Assembly (NCBI GenBank): GCA_964468435.1
Contig: CAYXVE010000004.1
Location: 1 to 64,000, forward strand
Length of the DNA stretch: 64,000 bases
Reading direction: 5' to 3'
Origin: JBCCTX01 sp964468435
GTDB lineage: Bacteria > Bacteroidota > Bacteroidia > J057
Positions 9,691 to 19,049 of this stretch are shown here, in pieces; position 1 is the stretch's first letter, and every line of letters begins with the position of its first letter. The notes below the pieces were generated by a model. That model was not told the DNA's origin. It saw nothing but the letters and a program-made list of their open reading frames with translations, and ran no database searches. Both the position numbers and the translations under genes were made by a program.

Positions 9691-11058
9691 ATGGCAGAAC
9701 AAGAACAAGACATACAACAGGAATTAAAAGAAAAACAACAAAGCGGAGTAGTTCAGTTAAAAGAAGCAACGGAACAACTGAGCAAATACGGTGGATTTGA
9801 TATCATTGAGACTACCCTCAAAGGTGTTGAAAATCTCAACCCCAAGAAAAAGGCTAGAAAAGAGATATTTCTATCTGAAACTCAGTTTAAAAATGAACGA
9901 GCAAGTCTGAAGCGTCGCCTCGAATTGTGGAAAGAGCTCTTATCCAGTACAGATGAACTTACGGAAATGATGGCAACCTGTGATGAAAAATCGCAGAAAG
10001 CAGATCAGATGCTCAATGTAAATCTGAAAAAAGCTATCGATGCGAGCCGTGATCTGGAGCAGTCATACCGTACTGTATCTCTTTTCTATAAAAACACTGA
10101 AAGCGAAAAACTCAAGAATGTAACCATCCTGAATGCTGCTAAAGAGCAGTTGACAGATCTGGATGTACCCACATTTTTCGACGCTGTAGGTGAGGAATTT
10201 CGCAAGACATATGATCGTTTAGATCTGAGAGAAAATTACTCCATGCTGATCTTGCCAGGATATCTGGGTTCCAATGCGGTGTTGCATAAATGGGCTAAGC
10301 TCACTCATGATCACAAAGTGATGATGCTTACAGATTTCCGTAATCTAGATTCGCCTGACGACGTCATGGATATGTTTCAGGCTGCTGATCACGCAGGTGG
10401 AGATGTGCATCTCTCCAATGTAATTATGACTTGTAACTGGCTGGTAGGAAGAGAGAAATATGAAGATCTGGGAGAAGACGACGAATTATATGTACCACCT
10501 TCTGCTGCGCTTGCAGGAAAGATTTACAAAACGTTGATGTCTCAGGTTACAGCTGGTAAGAAGTTTGGTGGAATCAGTGAAGTAGAAGGTGTTAAATTTC
10601 CACTTAAAAAGAGTGAAATCTCCAGCCTGGAGAAGATGGGACTTGTACCTATGGTCAATGAATACGGAAAGGTGATGGCTTTTTCTGCCAAGACACTCTT
10701 TAATGGAGATAATATTGGATTGCAAACTTACTCTGTAGTAAGAGTATTTGACTGGGTATCCAAAGTTTTAGTAGACTTCCTGAACCGGAGAGCATTTGAA
10801 AACTTTAATGCAAATACCAAACGGGATGTCCGTTCGCAAATCGTCAAGTTTCTGGATAGCATTCAAGGTCCCAATAATCTGATTCAGAAGTTTAAGATTC
10901 TGAGATTTGAGCAGGATCCCAAGCAAAAAGACCGGATTTTTCTAGACATACATATTTCGCCTTATTTTCCTGCCAAGACCTTTGTGATGAAACTTGATGG
11001 TACGAAAGGTGATGATCCGGATTCTCCAGAATGGAATTCAGAATATGCACAGGAATAA
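9691..11058 (+). CDS. tssC: T6SS sheath large subunit TssC (VipB-like)
   Basis: The 455-residue partner of TssB, close to the family's usual 450-500. The first 170 residues are charged and helical, and the later part contains FDAVGEEFRKTYDRLDLRENYSMLILPGYLG, PSAALAGKIYKTLMSQ and a C-terminal domain with RDVRSQIVKFLDSIQGPNNL and FLDIHISPYFPAKTFVMKL. That ending is typical of the Bacteroidota TssC form. It contributes the handshake domain that links sheath rings. The 75-nt gap to tssD contains an AT-rich palindrome (11094-11107) followed by six T. Confidence 0.9.
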   Translation: MAEQEQDIQQELKEKQQSGVVQLKEATEQLSKYGGFDIIETTLKGVENLNPKKKARKEIFLSETQFKNERASLKRRLELWKELLSSTDELTEMMATCDEKSQKADQMLNVNLKKAIDASRDLEQSYRTVSLFYKNTESEKLKNVTILNAAKEQLTDLDVPTFFDAVGEEFRKTYDRLDLRENYSMLILPGYLGSNAVLHKWAKLTHDHKVMMLTDFRNLDSPDDVMDMFQAADHAGGDVHLSNVIMTCNWLVGREKYEDLGEDDELYVPPSAALAGKIYKTLMSQVTAGKKFGGISEVEGVKFPLKKSEISSLEKMGLVPMVNEYGKVMAFSAKTLFNGDNIGLQTYSVVRVFDWVSKVLVDFLNRRAFENFNANTKRDVRSQIVKFLDSIQGPNNLIQKFKILRFEQDPKQKDRIFLDIHISPYFPAKTFVMKLDGTKGDDPDSPEWNSEYAQE

Positions 11059-11133
11059 TTGGAATAGAGGCGGGCTTTTGTTCATAAACATGTTTATCTT
11101 TTTTCCAACTCTCATAAATCTAATTAAAAAACT

Positions 11134-11523
11134 ATGTCATTTAGAGCAATTCTTGACGTCGATGGAGAGGAGTTCCGGGTGCTGCACTGCAACTACTCCC
11201 TTCAGCGAGATGTAGATTTCTCCGGAAGGCCGTCTTCCGATGTTCGTGGAGGAACTCTCCACCTCGAAATCGAGTCATCTGACGATACCAGCTACTTTGA
11301 GTGGATTTGTGATCCCTATCAAGTTAAAAGTGGTAAAGTAACCTTTTACAAGCGAGATGAAGAAGCCGCTATGAAAGAACTGGAATTTGAAGATGCTTAC
11401 CTGGTAAGCTATGCAGAGTCCGTAGATGCGATAGGAGACTCTCCTATGGTTGAAAGTCTAGTATTTTCTGCCAAGAAAATTTCTATGGGTGGAGCTACCC
11501 ATGAAAATGACTGGCCTATTTAA
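11134..11523 (+). CDS. tssD: T6SS tube protein TssD (Hcp of the Bacteroidota type)
   Basis: A 129-residue tube subunit. It begins MSFRAILDVDGEEFRVLHCNY and has the alternating beta pattern of Bacteroidota TssD, including RDVDFSGRPSSDVRGGTLHLEIES and the C-terminal SAKKISMGG. Hexameric rings stack into the expelled inner tube. It is the only Hcp gene in the window. It is separated from vgrG by a strong hairpin, which may allow higher expression than the rest of the operon (see the entry at 11568). Confidence 0.92.
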   Translation: MSFRAILDVDGEEFRVLHCNYSLQRDVDFSGRPSSDVRGGTLHLEIESSDDTSYFEWICDPYQVKSGKVTFYKRDEEAAMKELEFEDAYLVSYAESVDAIGDSPMVESLVFSAKKISMGGATHENDWPI

Positions 11524-11567
11524 TTGTTCCTGTAAAGCTACGCTTTTCAATTTAGCAAAGAGATCAT

Positions 11568-11595
11568 CAACCTGGAGTTCTCGTACTTCAGGTTG
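11568..11595 (+). promoter_or_regulatory. Strong hairpin between tssD and vgrG
   Basis: The two arms, CAACCTGGAGT and ACTTCAGGTTG, form an 11-bp stem (one G-T wobble) with a 6-nt loop. No clean T-run follows. It sits in the 107-nt spacer after the tube gene. In the transcript it could act as a 3'-end stabiliser or partial terminator that raises Hcp over the spike and baseplate proteins. The structure is seen directly; the role is inferred. Confidence 0.6.
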
Positions 11596-11630
11596 ACACT
11601 GGTTTTATTGATTACCCTAAAAATTTTGTT

Positions 11631-13526
11631 GTGTCGAAAAAAGCTCAAGTACAGATTGAATTAGAAGAAGGAGGACGAGTACTCTCTCCGTTCAACAGCC
11701 TTGTAATTGTTCAACATGTCGATTGGCATCATAGCTTTGAACTCCGGCTTTCTATGAGTGCCTTTACGGGTAATGAAGATACCTTTTCAGATACTTGTGA
11801 GAAAGTAATTGGTAAACCGATTAAAATAGGGTTGAGGGCACAGAATAATAGCCAGCAGGATGACAATTTTTTTAAGGGTATTATCACCGATATCAGCATG
11901 TCCAGATATCATGGAGCTTCCAGTGAGGTGGTCCTCAGTGGTCACAGCCCCACAATCCTGCTGGAAGATGGAGTTAATACTCGTTCCTTTACGGAAATGT
12001 CCACCGCAGATCTGGCCCAAAGTGTCATAGGCGATTATCCCCAGAATCTGATCAAATCCAACGTTAGCCCCAAATCTGTCCAGATACCCTATATAGTTCA
12101 GTACCAGGAAAGTAACTATCATTTTCTAAGCCGTCTGGCACAGCGATTTGGGGAATGGTTTTTTTACGATGGTTCCAAACTGAATTTTGGACAGCCTGAA
12201 GATAGCTCCGAAACGAATCTTACTTTAGGGAAGGACCTGATAAATTTTGATCTAGGCTTAAAGATCAAACCAGTAAATTTTAAGCTGAAATCATACGATT
12301 ACCTCAAAAACGAGACATATGAATCTTCATCTTCAAGTGCTTCTGTACAAGGCCTCAATGCCTTTGGGAATTTCCTTTCACAAGCATCTGGAGATGTTTT
12401 CAATCAATCTCCGCTACACCATGCACGAGCAGGTCTGACTTCCAAGAGTGAATTGGACGATATAGCTCTCCGAAGAAAATCCTACCAATCCAATGAGTTT
12501 GTCAAACTCTCAGGCGTGAGCGATAATATTGCAGTAAAAATTGGTACTACCATAAATATTAGTGCTTCATGGGGAGATATCCTGAGGAAAACACAAGAAG
12601 AATACCAGAAATATCTGGTTCTAGGTGTTACGCACCGTATAGATGGGGATGGCAACTACCAAAACCAGTTCGAAGCCATGCCTTCTTCCCTCCAGCTTCC
12701 TCTCAAAAATCCCCATGTCAGGCAGCCTTTTGCAGAGGCCCAGCCTGCGGTGGTCGTAGACAATAATGATCCGGATAAGCTAGGGCGAGCTAAAGTTAAA
12801 TTTTACTGGCAGGAAGGTGAAACCCCATGGATTCGTTGGGCCCAACCTCATGCTGGGGCTAAGAATGGTTTTTATTTCCTGCCTGAGGTAAATGACGAGG
12901 TTATTGTTAATTTTATTCAGGGTGATCCAGACCGGCCCATTATTGTCGGAAATGTATACCACGAAAAAGCAAAACCATCGGATGAATGGCCTAACCCTGA
13001 TAATTATATCAAAGCTATCAAAACCCAAAGCGGAAATGAAATCCGTTTTAATGACGAAAGTGGAAAAGAAGAGATCAAAATTTTCAATCCTGAATCCAAA
13101 AATGAAATTACCCTTTCCCTCTCGGGTAATGGATCAATCTCTATTAGTTCACAAGGGGATATAAGTATTTCTGCTGAAGGATCCCTCACCATGACTGCCG
13201 AAGAGATATCTATGACTTCCCGCAAAAAGACCAGTATGGATTGTGATGAACTGGAGACCAATGCCCAGAAAAATATTAAAGTGTCCAGTGGCCAGGAGTA
13301 TTCACTGGATAGCGGGACCAAAATGGCCATCAGCTCCGGTACGGATTATGAACTTTCTGCGGGAATGAATGCCAAAGTCAGCTCCAAGATGAACCTGGAT
13401 ATCTCTGCAGGAATTAATGGTAAGTTTAGTGCTACAGCTAACCTGGATGCACAGGCCAATGCCATGCTCAACCTTAAGGGTACAGCCATGGTAAATGTAC
13501 AAGGAGCGATGGTAAAGCTTAACTAA
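11631..13526 (+). CDS. tssI: T6SS spike protein VgrG/TssI
   Basis: A 631-residue spike. The N-terminal gp27-like part (to about 370) is followed by an OB-fold gp5-like domain containing KVKFYWQEGETPWIRWAQPHAG and EVNDEVIVNFIQGDPDRPIIVGN. The C-terminal needle is a beta-helix of alternating short repeats (SISISSQGDISISAEGSLT), ending in NVQGAMVKLN with no effector extension, so cargo is expected to be carried by PAAR-RHS. The start is GTG at 11631. The stop overlaps the tssE start by one base (TAATG), which implies translational coupling. Confidence 0.93.
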   Translation: MSKKAQVQIELEEGGRVLSPFNSLVIVQHVDWHHSFELRLSMSAFTGNEDTFSDTCEKVIGKPIKIGLRAQNNSQQDDNFFKGIITDISMSRYHGASSEVVLSGHSPTILLEDGVNTRSFTEMSTADLAQSVIGDYPQNLIKSNVSPKSVQIPYIVQYQESNYHFLSRLAQRFGEWFFYDGSKLNFGQPEDSSETNLTLGKDLINFDLGLKIKPVNFKLKSYDYLKNETYESSSSSASVQGLNAFGNFLSQASGDVFNQSPLHHARAGLTSKSELDDIALRRKSYQSNEFVKLSGVSDNIAVKIGTTINISASWGDILRKTQEEYQKYLVLGVTHRIDGDGNYQNQFEAMPSSLQLPLKNPHVRQPFAEAQPAVVVDNNDPDKLGRAKVKFYWQEGETPWIRWAQPHAGAKNGFYFLPEVNDEVIVNFIQGDPDRPIIVGNVYHEKAKPSDEWPNPDNYIKAIKTQSGNEIRFNDESGKEEIKIFNPESKNEITLSLSGNGSISISSQGDISISAEGSLTMTAEEISMTSRKKTSMDCDELETNAQKNIKVSSGQEYSLDSGTKMAISSGTDYELSAGMNAKVSSKMNLDISAGINGKFSATANLDAQANAMLNLKGTAMVNVQGAMVKLN

Positions 13527-13963
13527 TGAGTGAATGTTATAAAATACCTGTAGATTTCGGAGCAATCATTAGAAAGCGAATGCTTCCCAAGTGCTCTTTC
13601 GAGGATTCGATCAAGCAAAACATTCTGCTGATCCTATTGACACATTTTGACGAATATCATTTTGATCCTACATATGGCTGTAGTATATGGGATCAGGATT
13701 TTGAGTTGCTTCCCAGTGCTAATGACTGGAGAAAGAGGCTGCAGGAATCGATTTATACTTCACTAAATAGCCATGAAAGGAGATTAACTCAACTCAAGAT
13801 AGCCATTACCATCGATGAGTTGCCTTTTACCCATCCCGAGGATCATAAGGTCCGCAGGATCAAAAAGCGTATCATCGTGGTCATCAACGCCAAATTAAAA
13901 ATCACTAATCAGGATTTCCTGCATAAAGAGACTGTATTTTTCAGTCCTATATCGCTGGATTAA
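13526..13963 (+). CDS. tssE: T6SS baseplate wedge protein TssE (gp25-like)
   Basis: 145 residues with the gp25/lysozyme-like baseplate pattern: an early helix (FEDSIKQNILLILLTHFDEYHFDPTYGCSIWD), the conserved region around ERRLTQLKIAITIDEL, and a C-terminal strand pair with RIKKRIIVVINAKL. It starts within the vgrG stop codon. TssE joins TssF and TssG to form the wedge from which the sheath polymerises. Confidence 0.88.
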   Translation: MSECYKIPVDFGAIIRKRMLPKCSFEDSIKQNILLILLTHFDEYHFDPTYGCSIWDQDFELLPSANDWRKRLQESIYTSLNSHERRLTQLKIAITIDELPFTHPEDHKVRRIKKRIIVVINAKLKITNQDFLHKETVFFSPISLD

Positions 13964-13981
13964 GCCTTAAGTTTTTTGGTA

Positions 13982-15808
13982 ATGCCTGAAAATGAATATA
14001 GAAGCCGGCTTACGAGAGATGAGATCTTCCTGAGGATGAAAAAAGATGCTGCTCATCTTTGGGGATACCAGGAAGCTGACATGGATGGTTTCGACCCGTT
14101 GGTCGAATTACTGATGGGAGCCTGTGCAGCAGAAGTTAAGAAAATTCATGACGAAATCCTTGCCACCCAGTCCAGGGTCCTGGAAAGGGTAGCTAACCTG
14201 TTGACACCTGATGTGCTGACCGGGGCAAATCCCGCTCATGCAATTATGCATTCAGCCCCGGTAGAACCTCAACATCAACTCAGTAAAATCACCCAGTTTT
14301 ATCACTACATCAAGAAGGAAGATCAAAAACTGGAAGTATCATTTTCCCCAGTATTCGAATTTCCCATTTACGATGTTGAGATTACCCATCTTGCTCAATA
14401 CAATCAACTGTACAGTTTAGAGGGAATTCAACGTGAATCCCTAGGTAAGACAGTCAATACACTAAACCCCTCCACACTCTACTTGGGATTGAAGGTAAAT
14501 GAAGAAATAGAAAACCTCGATGGCCTGAGATTTTATTTTGACTGGGGTATCGCTACCCATGCTGAAAAGCAGATGTATTTTTCCTTGCTACCAGCTACCA
14601 GATGGGAAATAGGTAGCCAGCCCGTAGACCATCTTCATGGATTTGAATATGATGAGGAAACCCTCCGTAGATTCAAAACCCTGGAATATACCTATAATAT
14701 TACTAACAAAGTTGAGCAACATGCCCTGGAATTTTATGCAAACAGATTTATAACACTCAGGAACATGCCCTCTCATATAAATATGGAGAAAATACAGGCA
14801 TTGTACCCCATTGAATTTGAAGCAGCTTTTTCCAGTGAAAGTCTTTCTGGGTTCAAGAATCCGCTGCTTTGGATAAAGATAGTGTTTCCTGAGAGCTTTC
14901 CACAAAAAGCTATATCGGAAGTATCGGTATATACCAATTGTTTTCCCGTTATTAATCGCAAGCTCAATACCATCCCCTATCGCCTGCAACGCAAGATCAA
15001 TATTATTCCTCTGGAGTCCAGTAGCCATTTTTTTGATTTGCACGCTGTTAAGAATACTGAAGGAAAGGCATATGTTTCACATACTACCAATCACCTAAAA
15101 TCGCAAAAGCCCAGGACTTATACCTTAAGACGGGGAGGTACCCAGCGATTTGATCCCAGAGACGCTTCTGCCATGCTGGATTATCTTTTTGACTTATTGA
15201 GAGATGAAAGTGCTGCTTTCTCTGCATTGGGGTATGATGTGCTTTCTTCTGATATTCGTGAACTCAATCAGATTATAACTAAAATGGAGCGAAGTATCAA
15301 GGGGAGTACATATAAGGAGCAAGTTAACTACTTGATAATCAGTCCTGACAGGATAGGAGAAAACATAGAGGTTCAATATTGGACTACTGCTGGTGCTGAA
15401 GGTAATGAAATTGCCACGGGTGTGGAGATGGGGGTAACAAAAGGTGCCGATTTCAGGCGAGGAAGTATTTATCTCGTTTCTAAAACGTCTGGTGGTCGTG
15501 AAAGACTTTCTGGGCAGGATGAATTATACGCTTATAAAGAGGCTTTGCTGAACCGGGGAAGAATCGTATCCAAGGCCGATATTCATGCTAAATGTTTCAC
15601 AATATTAGGAGATAGGCTGAGAAATGTTGAAGTAAAAGCGGGGGTAAGAATTAGTACAATACCTGGGAAAGGCTTGCAACGAACTTTGGATGTATGGCTT
15701 GAACCTCGCAAGGAGGGTGATATTGCAGAAGAGGAATGTAGGGAATTGGAGACAATTCTCACCCGTTTATCAACGGGATTATTGCCATTCAGAATACATA
15801 TAAGATAA
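13982..15808 (+). CDS. tssF: T6SS baseplate protein TssF
   Basis: A baseplate wedge subunit of about 608 residues. TssF-like features include an N-terminal segment with RDEIFLRMKKDAAHLWGYQEADMDGFDPLVELLMGACAAE, a long beta-rich centre, and a C-terminal region with TLRRGGTQRFDPRDASAMLDYLFDLL, similar to the family's conserved GG-RF stretch. ATG at 13982 is preferred over the in-frame TTG at 13976. The gene follows tssE by 18 nt and precedes tssG by 7 nt. Confidence 0.88.
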   Translation: MPENEYRSRLTRDEIFLRMKKDAAHLWGYQEADMDGFDPLVELLMGACAAEVKKIHDEILATQSRVLERVANLLTPDVLTGANPAHAIMHSAPVEPQHQLSKITQFYHYIKKEDQKLEVSFSPVFEFPIYDVEITHLAQYNQLYSLEGIQRESLGKTVNTLNPSTLYLGLKVNEEIENLDGLRFYFDWGIATHAEKQMYFSLLPATRWEIGSQPVDHLHGFEYDEETLRRFKTLEYTYNITNKVEQHALEFYANRFITLRNMPSHINMEKIQALYPIEFEAAFSSESLSGFKNPLLWIKIVFPESFPQKAISEVSVYTNCFPVINRKLNTIPYRLQRKINIIPLESSSHFFDLHAVKNTEGKAYVSHTTNHLKSQKPRTYTLRRGGTQRFDPRDASAMLDYLFDLLRDESAAFSALGYDVLSSDIRELNQIITKMERSIKGSTYKEQVNYLIISPDRIGENIEVQYWTTAGAEGNEIATGVEMGVTKGADFRRGSIYLVSKTSGGRERLSGQDELYAYKEALLNRGRIVSKADIHAKCFTILGDRLRNVEVKAGVRISTIPGKGLQRTLDVWLEPRKEGDIAEEECRELETILTRLSTGLLPFRIHIR

Positions 15809-15815
15809 AAATGCC

Positions 15816-16751
15816 ATGATCAGCAGAAGAAATCAGATTAAAAAGCAGTTTAAGGAAGATTACCGTGTAGAGGTGATCGTTGCAATACTGATAGCCTCTG
15901 GGTTAGATACTGATTTCTACTTTCACCCCAAAGGAAATTTCTCTCGCAGTTACCGGAAGGATATTCTGGATGAATATCATGAGTATGATGAGTCTGACGA
16001 ACCTTTTTCGATTCACTGGGAGATTAGTAGGGATGGACTTTACGATTCACTTCCTGAGAGCCTGTTTCATCAGTCCAAACGTAATCCTTTCCGCAATACC
16101 CAGGAGATGATCGATCTCTACAGAAGACAGCAGAATGAAGAGAAGAATGCCAGGAAATTTTTTGCTCCGCTCGAACAGAGCTTTTATCGAGAAAGGGTGT
16201 TTCTGGAACTGGAGGAACAGCAGGCTTTCAAGAGTTTCAGAGAATACAGACAACGGGAATTGTTCCTGGAATTTTGGGGGTTACCCCGAGTGGCTTCGGA
16301 TCAGAAAGTCTCTTTGTTGCTGTATCTTCTTCCTATAGCAAGCGATATTGTAGGAAATCTGGCATTGACCCAAGAATGCCTTCAACTCTTGCTGGATACA
16401 AATGTGCGGATCAGTGAGCAGGCTCCACAAATCCAGAAGGCGGAGAACACCCATATACCTGTACTAGGCATGGCCAATCTGGGAATAGATTCTGTATTAG
16501 GTGAAACTTTTAATGATTACATGCCTGGATTGAATGTAAATATTGGGCCAATTGCAAAAAAAGACGTACTTTATTACCTGCCGTCCGGTGAGGGAGAAGC
16601 ATTTATGGATTTACTGATGGAATATTTTTTATCGGCTGATTTACAGGTAAATACCCTGGTAGAGGTATCTAATATTGAAAATATATTTTTACTAAATGAT
16701 TGGGAGCCAGCAGATGGGAGACTGGGATATACTACCCGTCTGGCTTCCTGA
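15816..16751 (+). CDS. tssG: T6SS baseplate protein TssG
   Basis: A 311-residue protein in the fixed position after tssF. Sequence conservation of TssG is low, so the call rests mainly on order, size and overall pattern: a polar N-terminal third with YRVEVIVAILIASGLDTDFYFHPKG, and a C-terminal section with a beta-rich domain (LGMANLGIDSVLGETFNDYMPGLNVNIGP) that matches the proteobacterial GxLG-D region only loosely. It is predicted to complete the TssE-F-G wedge that contacts TssK. Confidence 0.8.
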   Translation: MISRRNQIKKQFKEDYRVEVIVAILIASGLDTDFYFHPKGNFSRSYRKDILDEYHEYDESDEPFSIHWEISRDGLYDSLPESLFHQSKRNPFRNTQEMIDLYRRQQNEEKNARKFFAPLEQSFYRERVFLELEEQQAFKSFREYRQRELFLEFWGLPRVASDQKVSLLLYLLPIASDIVGNLALTQECLQLLLDTNVRISEQAPQIQKAENTHIPVLGMANLGIDSVLGETFNDYMPGLNVNIGPIAKKDVLYYLPSGEGEAFMDLLMEYFLSADLQVNTLVEVSNIENIFLLNDWEPADGRLGYTTRLAS

Positions 16752-16774
16752 ATAACCAAAGGTTTCAATTAACC

Positions 16775-17833
16775 ATGTTATTATATCAAATAAAACCCAA
16801 GGCTATAGTCAAAAAAGGCATTAAGGCTAGTAAAGCCGGGATTTCACCTTTGCTTATTGTATTGGCAATTGTACTACTGTTGCTGGCTATGGGATGCGCC
16901 ATGGGCTTTTTTTCGGTTCTTAAAGATCAGAAAAAGTCCTTTAGCAAAATAGGCGTTTGGTTTCATGTGATCGGTTTTACGCTATTATTCTGTGGATTGG
17001 GAATGACTGCCTTGGGTACGCAAAGCAATCCGCAATCCTTTCACGCTATTTTGGTGGTGCTATTTCTGGTTTTGGGAATTTTGCACGTGTGGTTTATGTA
17101 TTTGTTCCATGCCTGGAGTTCCACAGATTCCTTCTTGCCAGAACTACTGTTTACAGGTTTTGTAAGTGCCCTGGGATCACTGGGATTTGTATTGCTGTTC
17201 TTTTTTCTCGATAAGGATGGCTACAACCTGGCTTTTGATACATCGCTCCTGGCATTCATTGTCCCCTTTTTCATCACAGCAGCCTATCATCACTGGTTAA
17301 AAATACCCCCCAAACTCTATGAAGGATGGAATTTTCCCGAACATAGAAAAGCAGATGTTGCTCATTATCGCAATCTCGTGGGACAGCATAAAATGTATGT
17401 CAATTTACTTACGACTTCCAGTCTTTTTGATGAGCATCCCCAGATGTATCGTTCGTTAAGAGCCGTTCCTGCCTATAAGTTTGGAGATTTCTTCCATATA
17501 TTCATTCAGGAGCAAGTCAATAATGGAAAGCGTTTTCTGCATTACAACCGGGATGCTATGAATAATCCTGTGGAATGGGTTTTCTATATTGAGAATGATT
17601 CTTGGTTGAATCCCAGAAAGATGATCCATCCTGACATGAGCTTTAAGGATAATGATGTCAGAAATGGTGATACCATTGTCGCTCGAAGAGTCGTAAATGG
17701 AAAATTTGAGTCTGGAGGTTCCTCAAAGGTTGCTGATCCTACTCCTACCCCTTCCCCTTCCCCAGGACCCGTGCAGAAACCATCTCAGAATGAAGAACGC
17801 CCTATGATTAAAATTAAAAGAAAAAACGTGTAG
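16775..17833 (+). CDS. tssN: T6SSiii inner-membrane protein TssN
   Basis: A polytopic membrane protein specific to the Bacteroidota T6SSiii, which lacks TssJLM. From ATG 16775 it has 352 residues. About five hydrophobic segments lie in the first 180 residues (for example SPLLIVLAIVLLLLAMGCAMGFF), followed by a cytosolic domain with FGDFFHIFIQEQVNNGKRFL and SFKDNDVRNGDTIVARRV, which has a beta-grasp look. After a Pro/Ser/Thr linker the protein ends in MIKIKRKNV. The same IKIKRK ends the FHA protein of the ubiquitin-like operon (33608-35401). The frame is open further upstream but overlaps tssG, so the internal ATG is preferred. Confidence 0.82.
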   Translation: MLLYQIKPKAIVKKGIKASKAGISPLLIVLAIVLLLLAMGCAMGFFSVLKDQKKSFSKIGVWFHVIGFTLLFCGLGMTALGTQSNPQSFHAILVVLFLVLGILHVWFMYLFHAWSSTDSFLPELLFTGFVSALGSLGFVLLFFFLDKDGYNLAFDTSLLAFIVPFFITAAYHHWLKIPPKLYEGWNFPEHRKADVAHYRNLVGQHKMYVNLLTTSSLFDEHPQMYRSLRAVPAYKFGDFFHIFIQEQVNNGKRFLHYNRDAMNNPVEWVFYIENDSWLNPRKMIHPDMSFKDNDVRNGDTIVARRVVNGKFESGGSSKVADPTPTPSPSPGPVQKPSQNEERPMIKIKRKNV

Positions 17834-17836
17834 CAT

Positions 17837-19042
17837 ATGCTCCCATATATAGAACATCATCCGGTCAATTGGATCAATGGTATGAAAATATCCAAGCATC
17901 ATTTCCAGCAAATGGAAAATGCCTTTCAGGATATGATCAGAGATGCCAACAGTATCCAGATTACTCCTTTCAACTATGGGTTGCTGGCTGACGGAAATAA
18001 TCGTACCCTTGAACATCAGCTACTTTCTGATAAGATAACCATCCGGACATGCCGGGCGATCACTATCGGAGGAATCCGTATAGAGATAAGCCCCATGAAT
18101 ACACAAATAGCTGAAATAACCTATTCCATTCATGACCTTGACCCAACTCAAAATGAGTGGCAAATTTTACTGAATGTCAAACCTTTTGAAAGAAAGGCCT
18201 TTGGCATGATTGATCCGGAAGAAACACCTCCCAGAGAACCGTTTACACTTTCTGCATACAGTCTCCAGATCATACCCTGGGACATACAGCGACAGGGGTA
18301 CCTGAGTGCCAATCAACTCCTCATTGGTAAGTTATCACGGAGGGCAGAAGGTTTGGTTTGGGATGATCAATACATCCCACCCGTAACCAGTATGAGCGCG
18401 CATCCATTATTGATCAGTACATTCAGCGACTTTCTGAACCAACTCGAAGAATTACACCATCTTGCAGCTCAGGTTGTCCAGAGCGTGTATGCACTGGACC
18501 AAGCAGATAATCTGAACCGCGATGTGCGGTTCTTCACTGAAAAAGTTCTCGATTATATATCTTCGAATATTGATCAGATGAGACTTTATATGATTTATCA
18601 GCCTCCAATCTACTTCTTCTCACATTTTGTGGGGTTGACTCGTGTGATGAATGATACCCTCACATATCTGCCCAGTTCGCTGGCAGAATATTTGATACAG
18701 TATTTTAGTTCGCGTATCCGGCAGAGCGCACCGCAACAACAAGGGCTAGTTTTTCGCCAGACCCTGGATTACGTGCTAAATGAGTTAAATTACAATCATC
18801 AGGATATCTATCAAAGTACCATATTACCAATCAGCTATCTATTGAAGCAACTTTTGCTGCTTTACAGTAGGATGGCAAGCCTGAAAAAGCAAACTTGGAA
18901 CGATATACAGGAACGTGTGATCGAACGCAAATCCGACAGCATCGATCCCATGTTTGACAGAAATGTTTCGAGAACCTATAATCCCAATGAAAGGACTTCC
19001 AACAAGCCTGGAGGTGGAATCAATATAAAACCTAAAAATTAA
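17837..19042 (+). CDS. tssK: T6SS baseplate-membrane connector TssK
   Basis: 401 residues, starting 3 nt after tssN. The N-terminus VNWINGMKISKHHFQQME is the TssK hallmark (V-x-W-x-x-G-M-x-x-x-x-HFQQ), and the rest has the shoulder, helical neck and head layout expected for the trimer that joins the wedges to the membrane complex. In this T6SSiii the membrane partner would be TssN/TssO. The C-terminus is a disordered tail ending GGGINIKPKN, reminiscent of the IKIKRK tails on TssN and the FHA protein. Confidence 0.9.
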   Translation: MLPYIEHHPVNWINGMKISKHHFQQMENAFQDMIRDANSIQITPFNYGLLADGNNRTLEHQLLSDKITIRTCRAITIGGIRIEISPMNTQIAEITYSIHDLDPTQNEWQILLNVKPFERKAFGMIDPEETPPREPFTLSAYSLQIIPWDIQRQGYLSANQLLIGKLSRRAEGLVWDDQYIPPVTSMSAHPLLISTFSDFLNQLEELHHLAAQVVQSVYALDQADNLNRDVRFFTEKVLDYISSNIDQMRLYMIYQPPIYFFSHFVGLTRVMNDTLTYLPSSLAEYLIQYFSSRIRQSAPQQQGLVFRQTLDYVLNELNYNHQDIYQSTILPISYLLKQLLLLYSRMASLKKQTWNDIQERVIERKSDSIDPMFDRNVSRTYNPNERTSNKPGGGINIKPKN

Positions 19043-19049
19043 TCTGATT

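Noticed and set aside
11094..11107. ATAAACATGTTTAT palindrome followed by six T before tssD
   Set aside because: The stem is almost all A-T and too weak to call a terminator; it may be chance in an AT-rich spacer.
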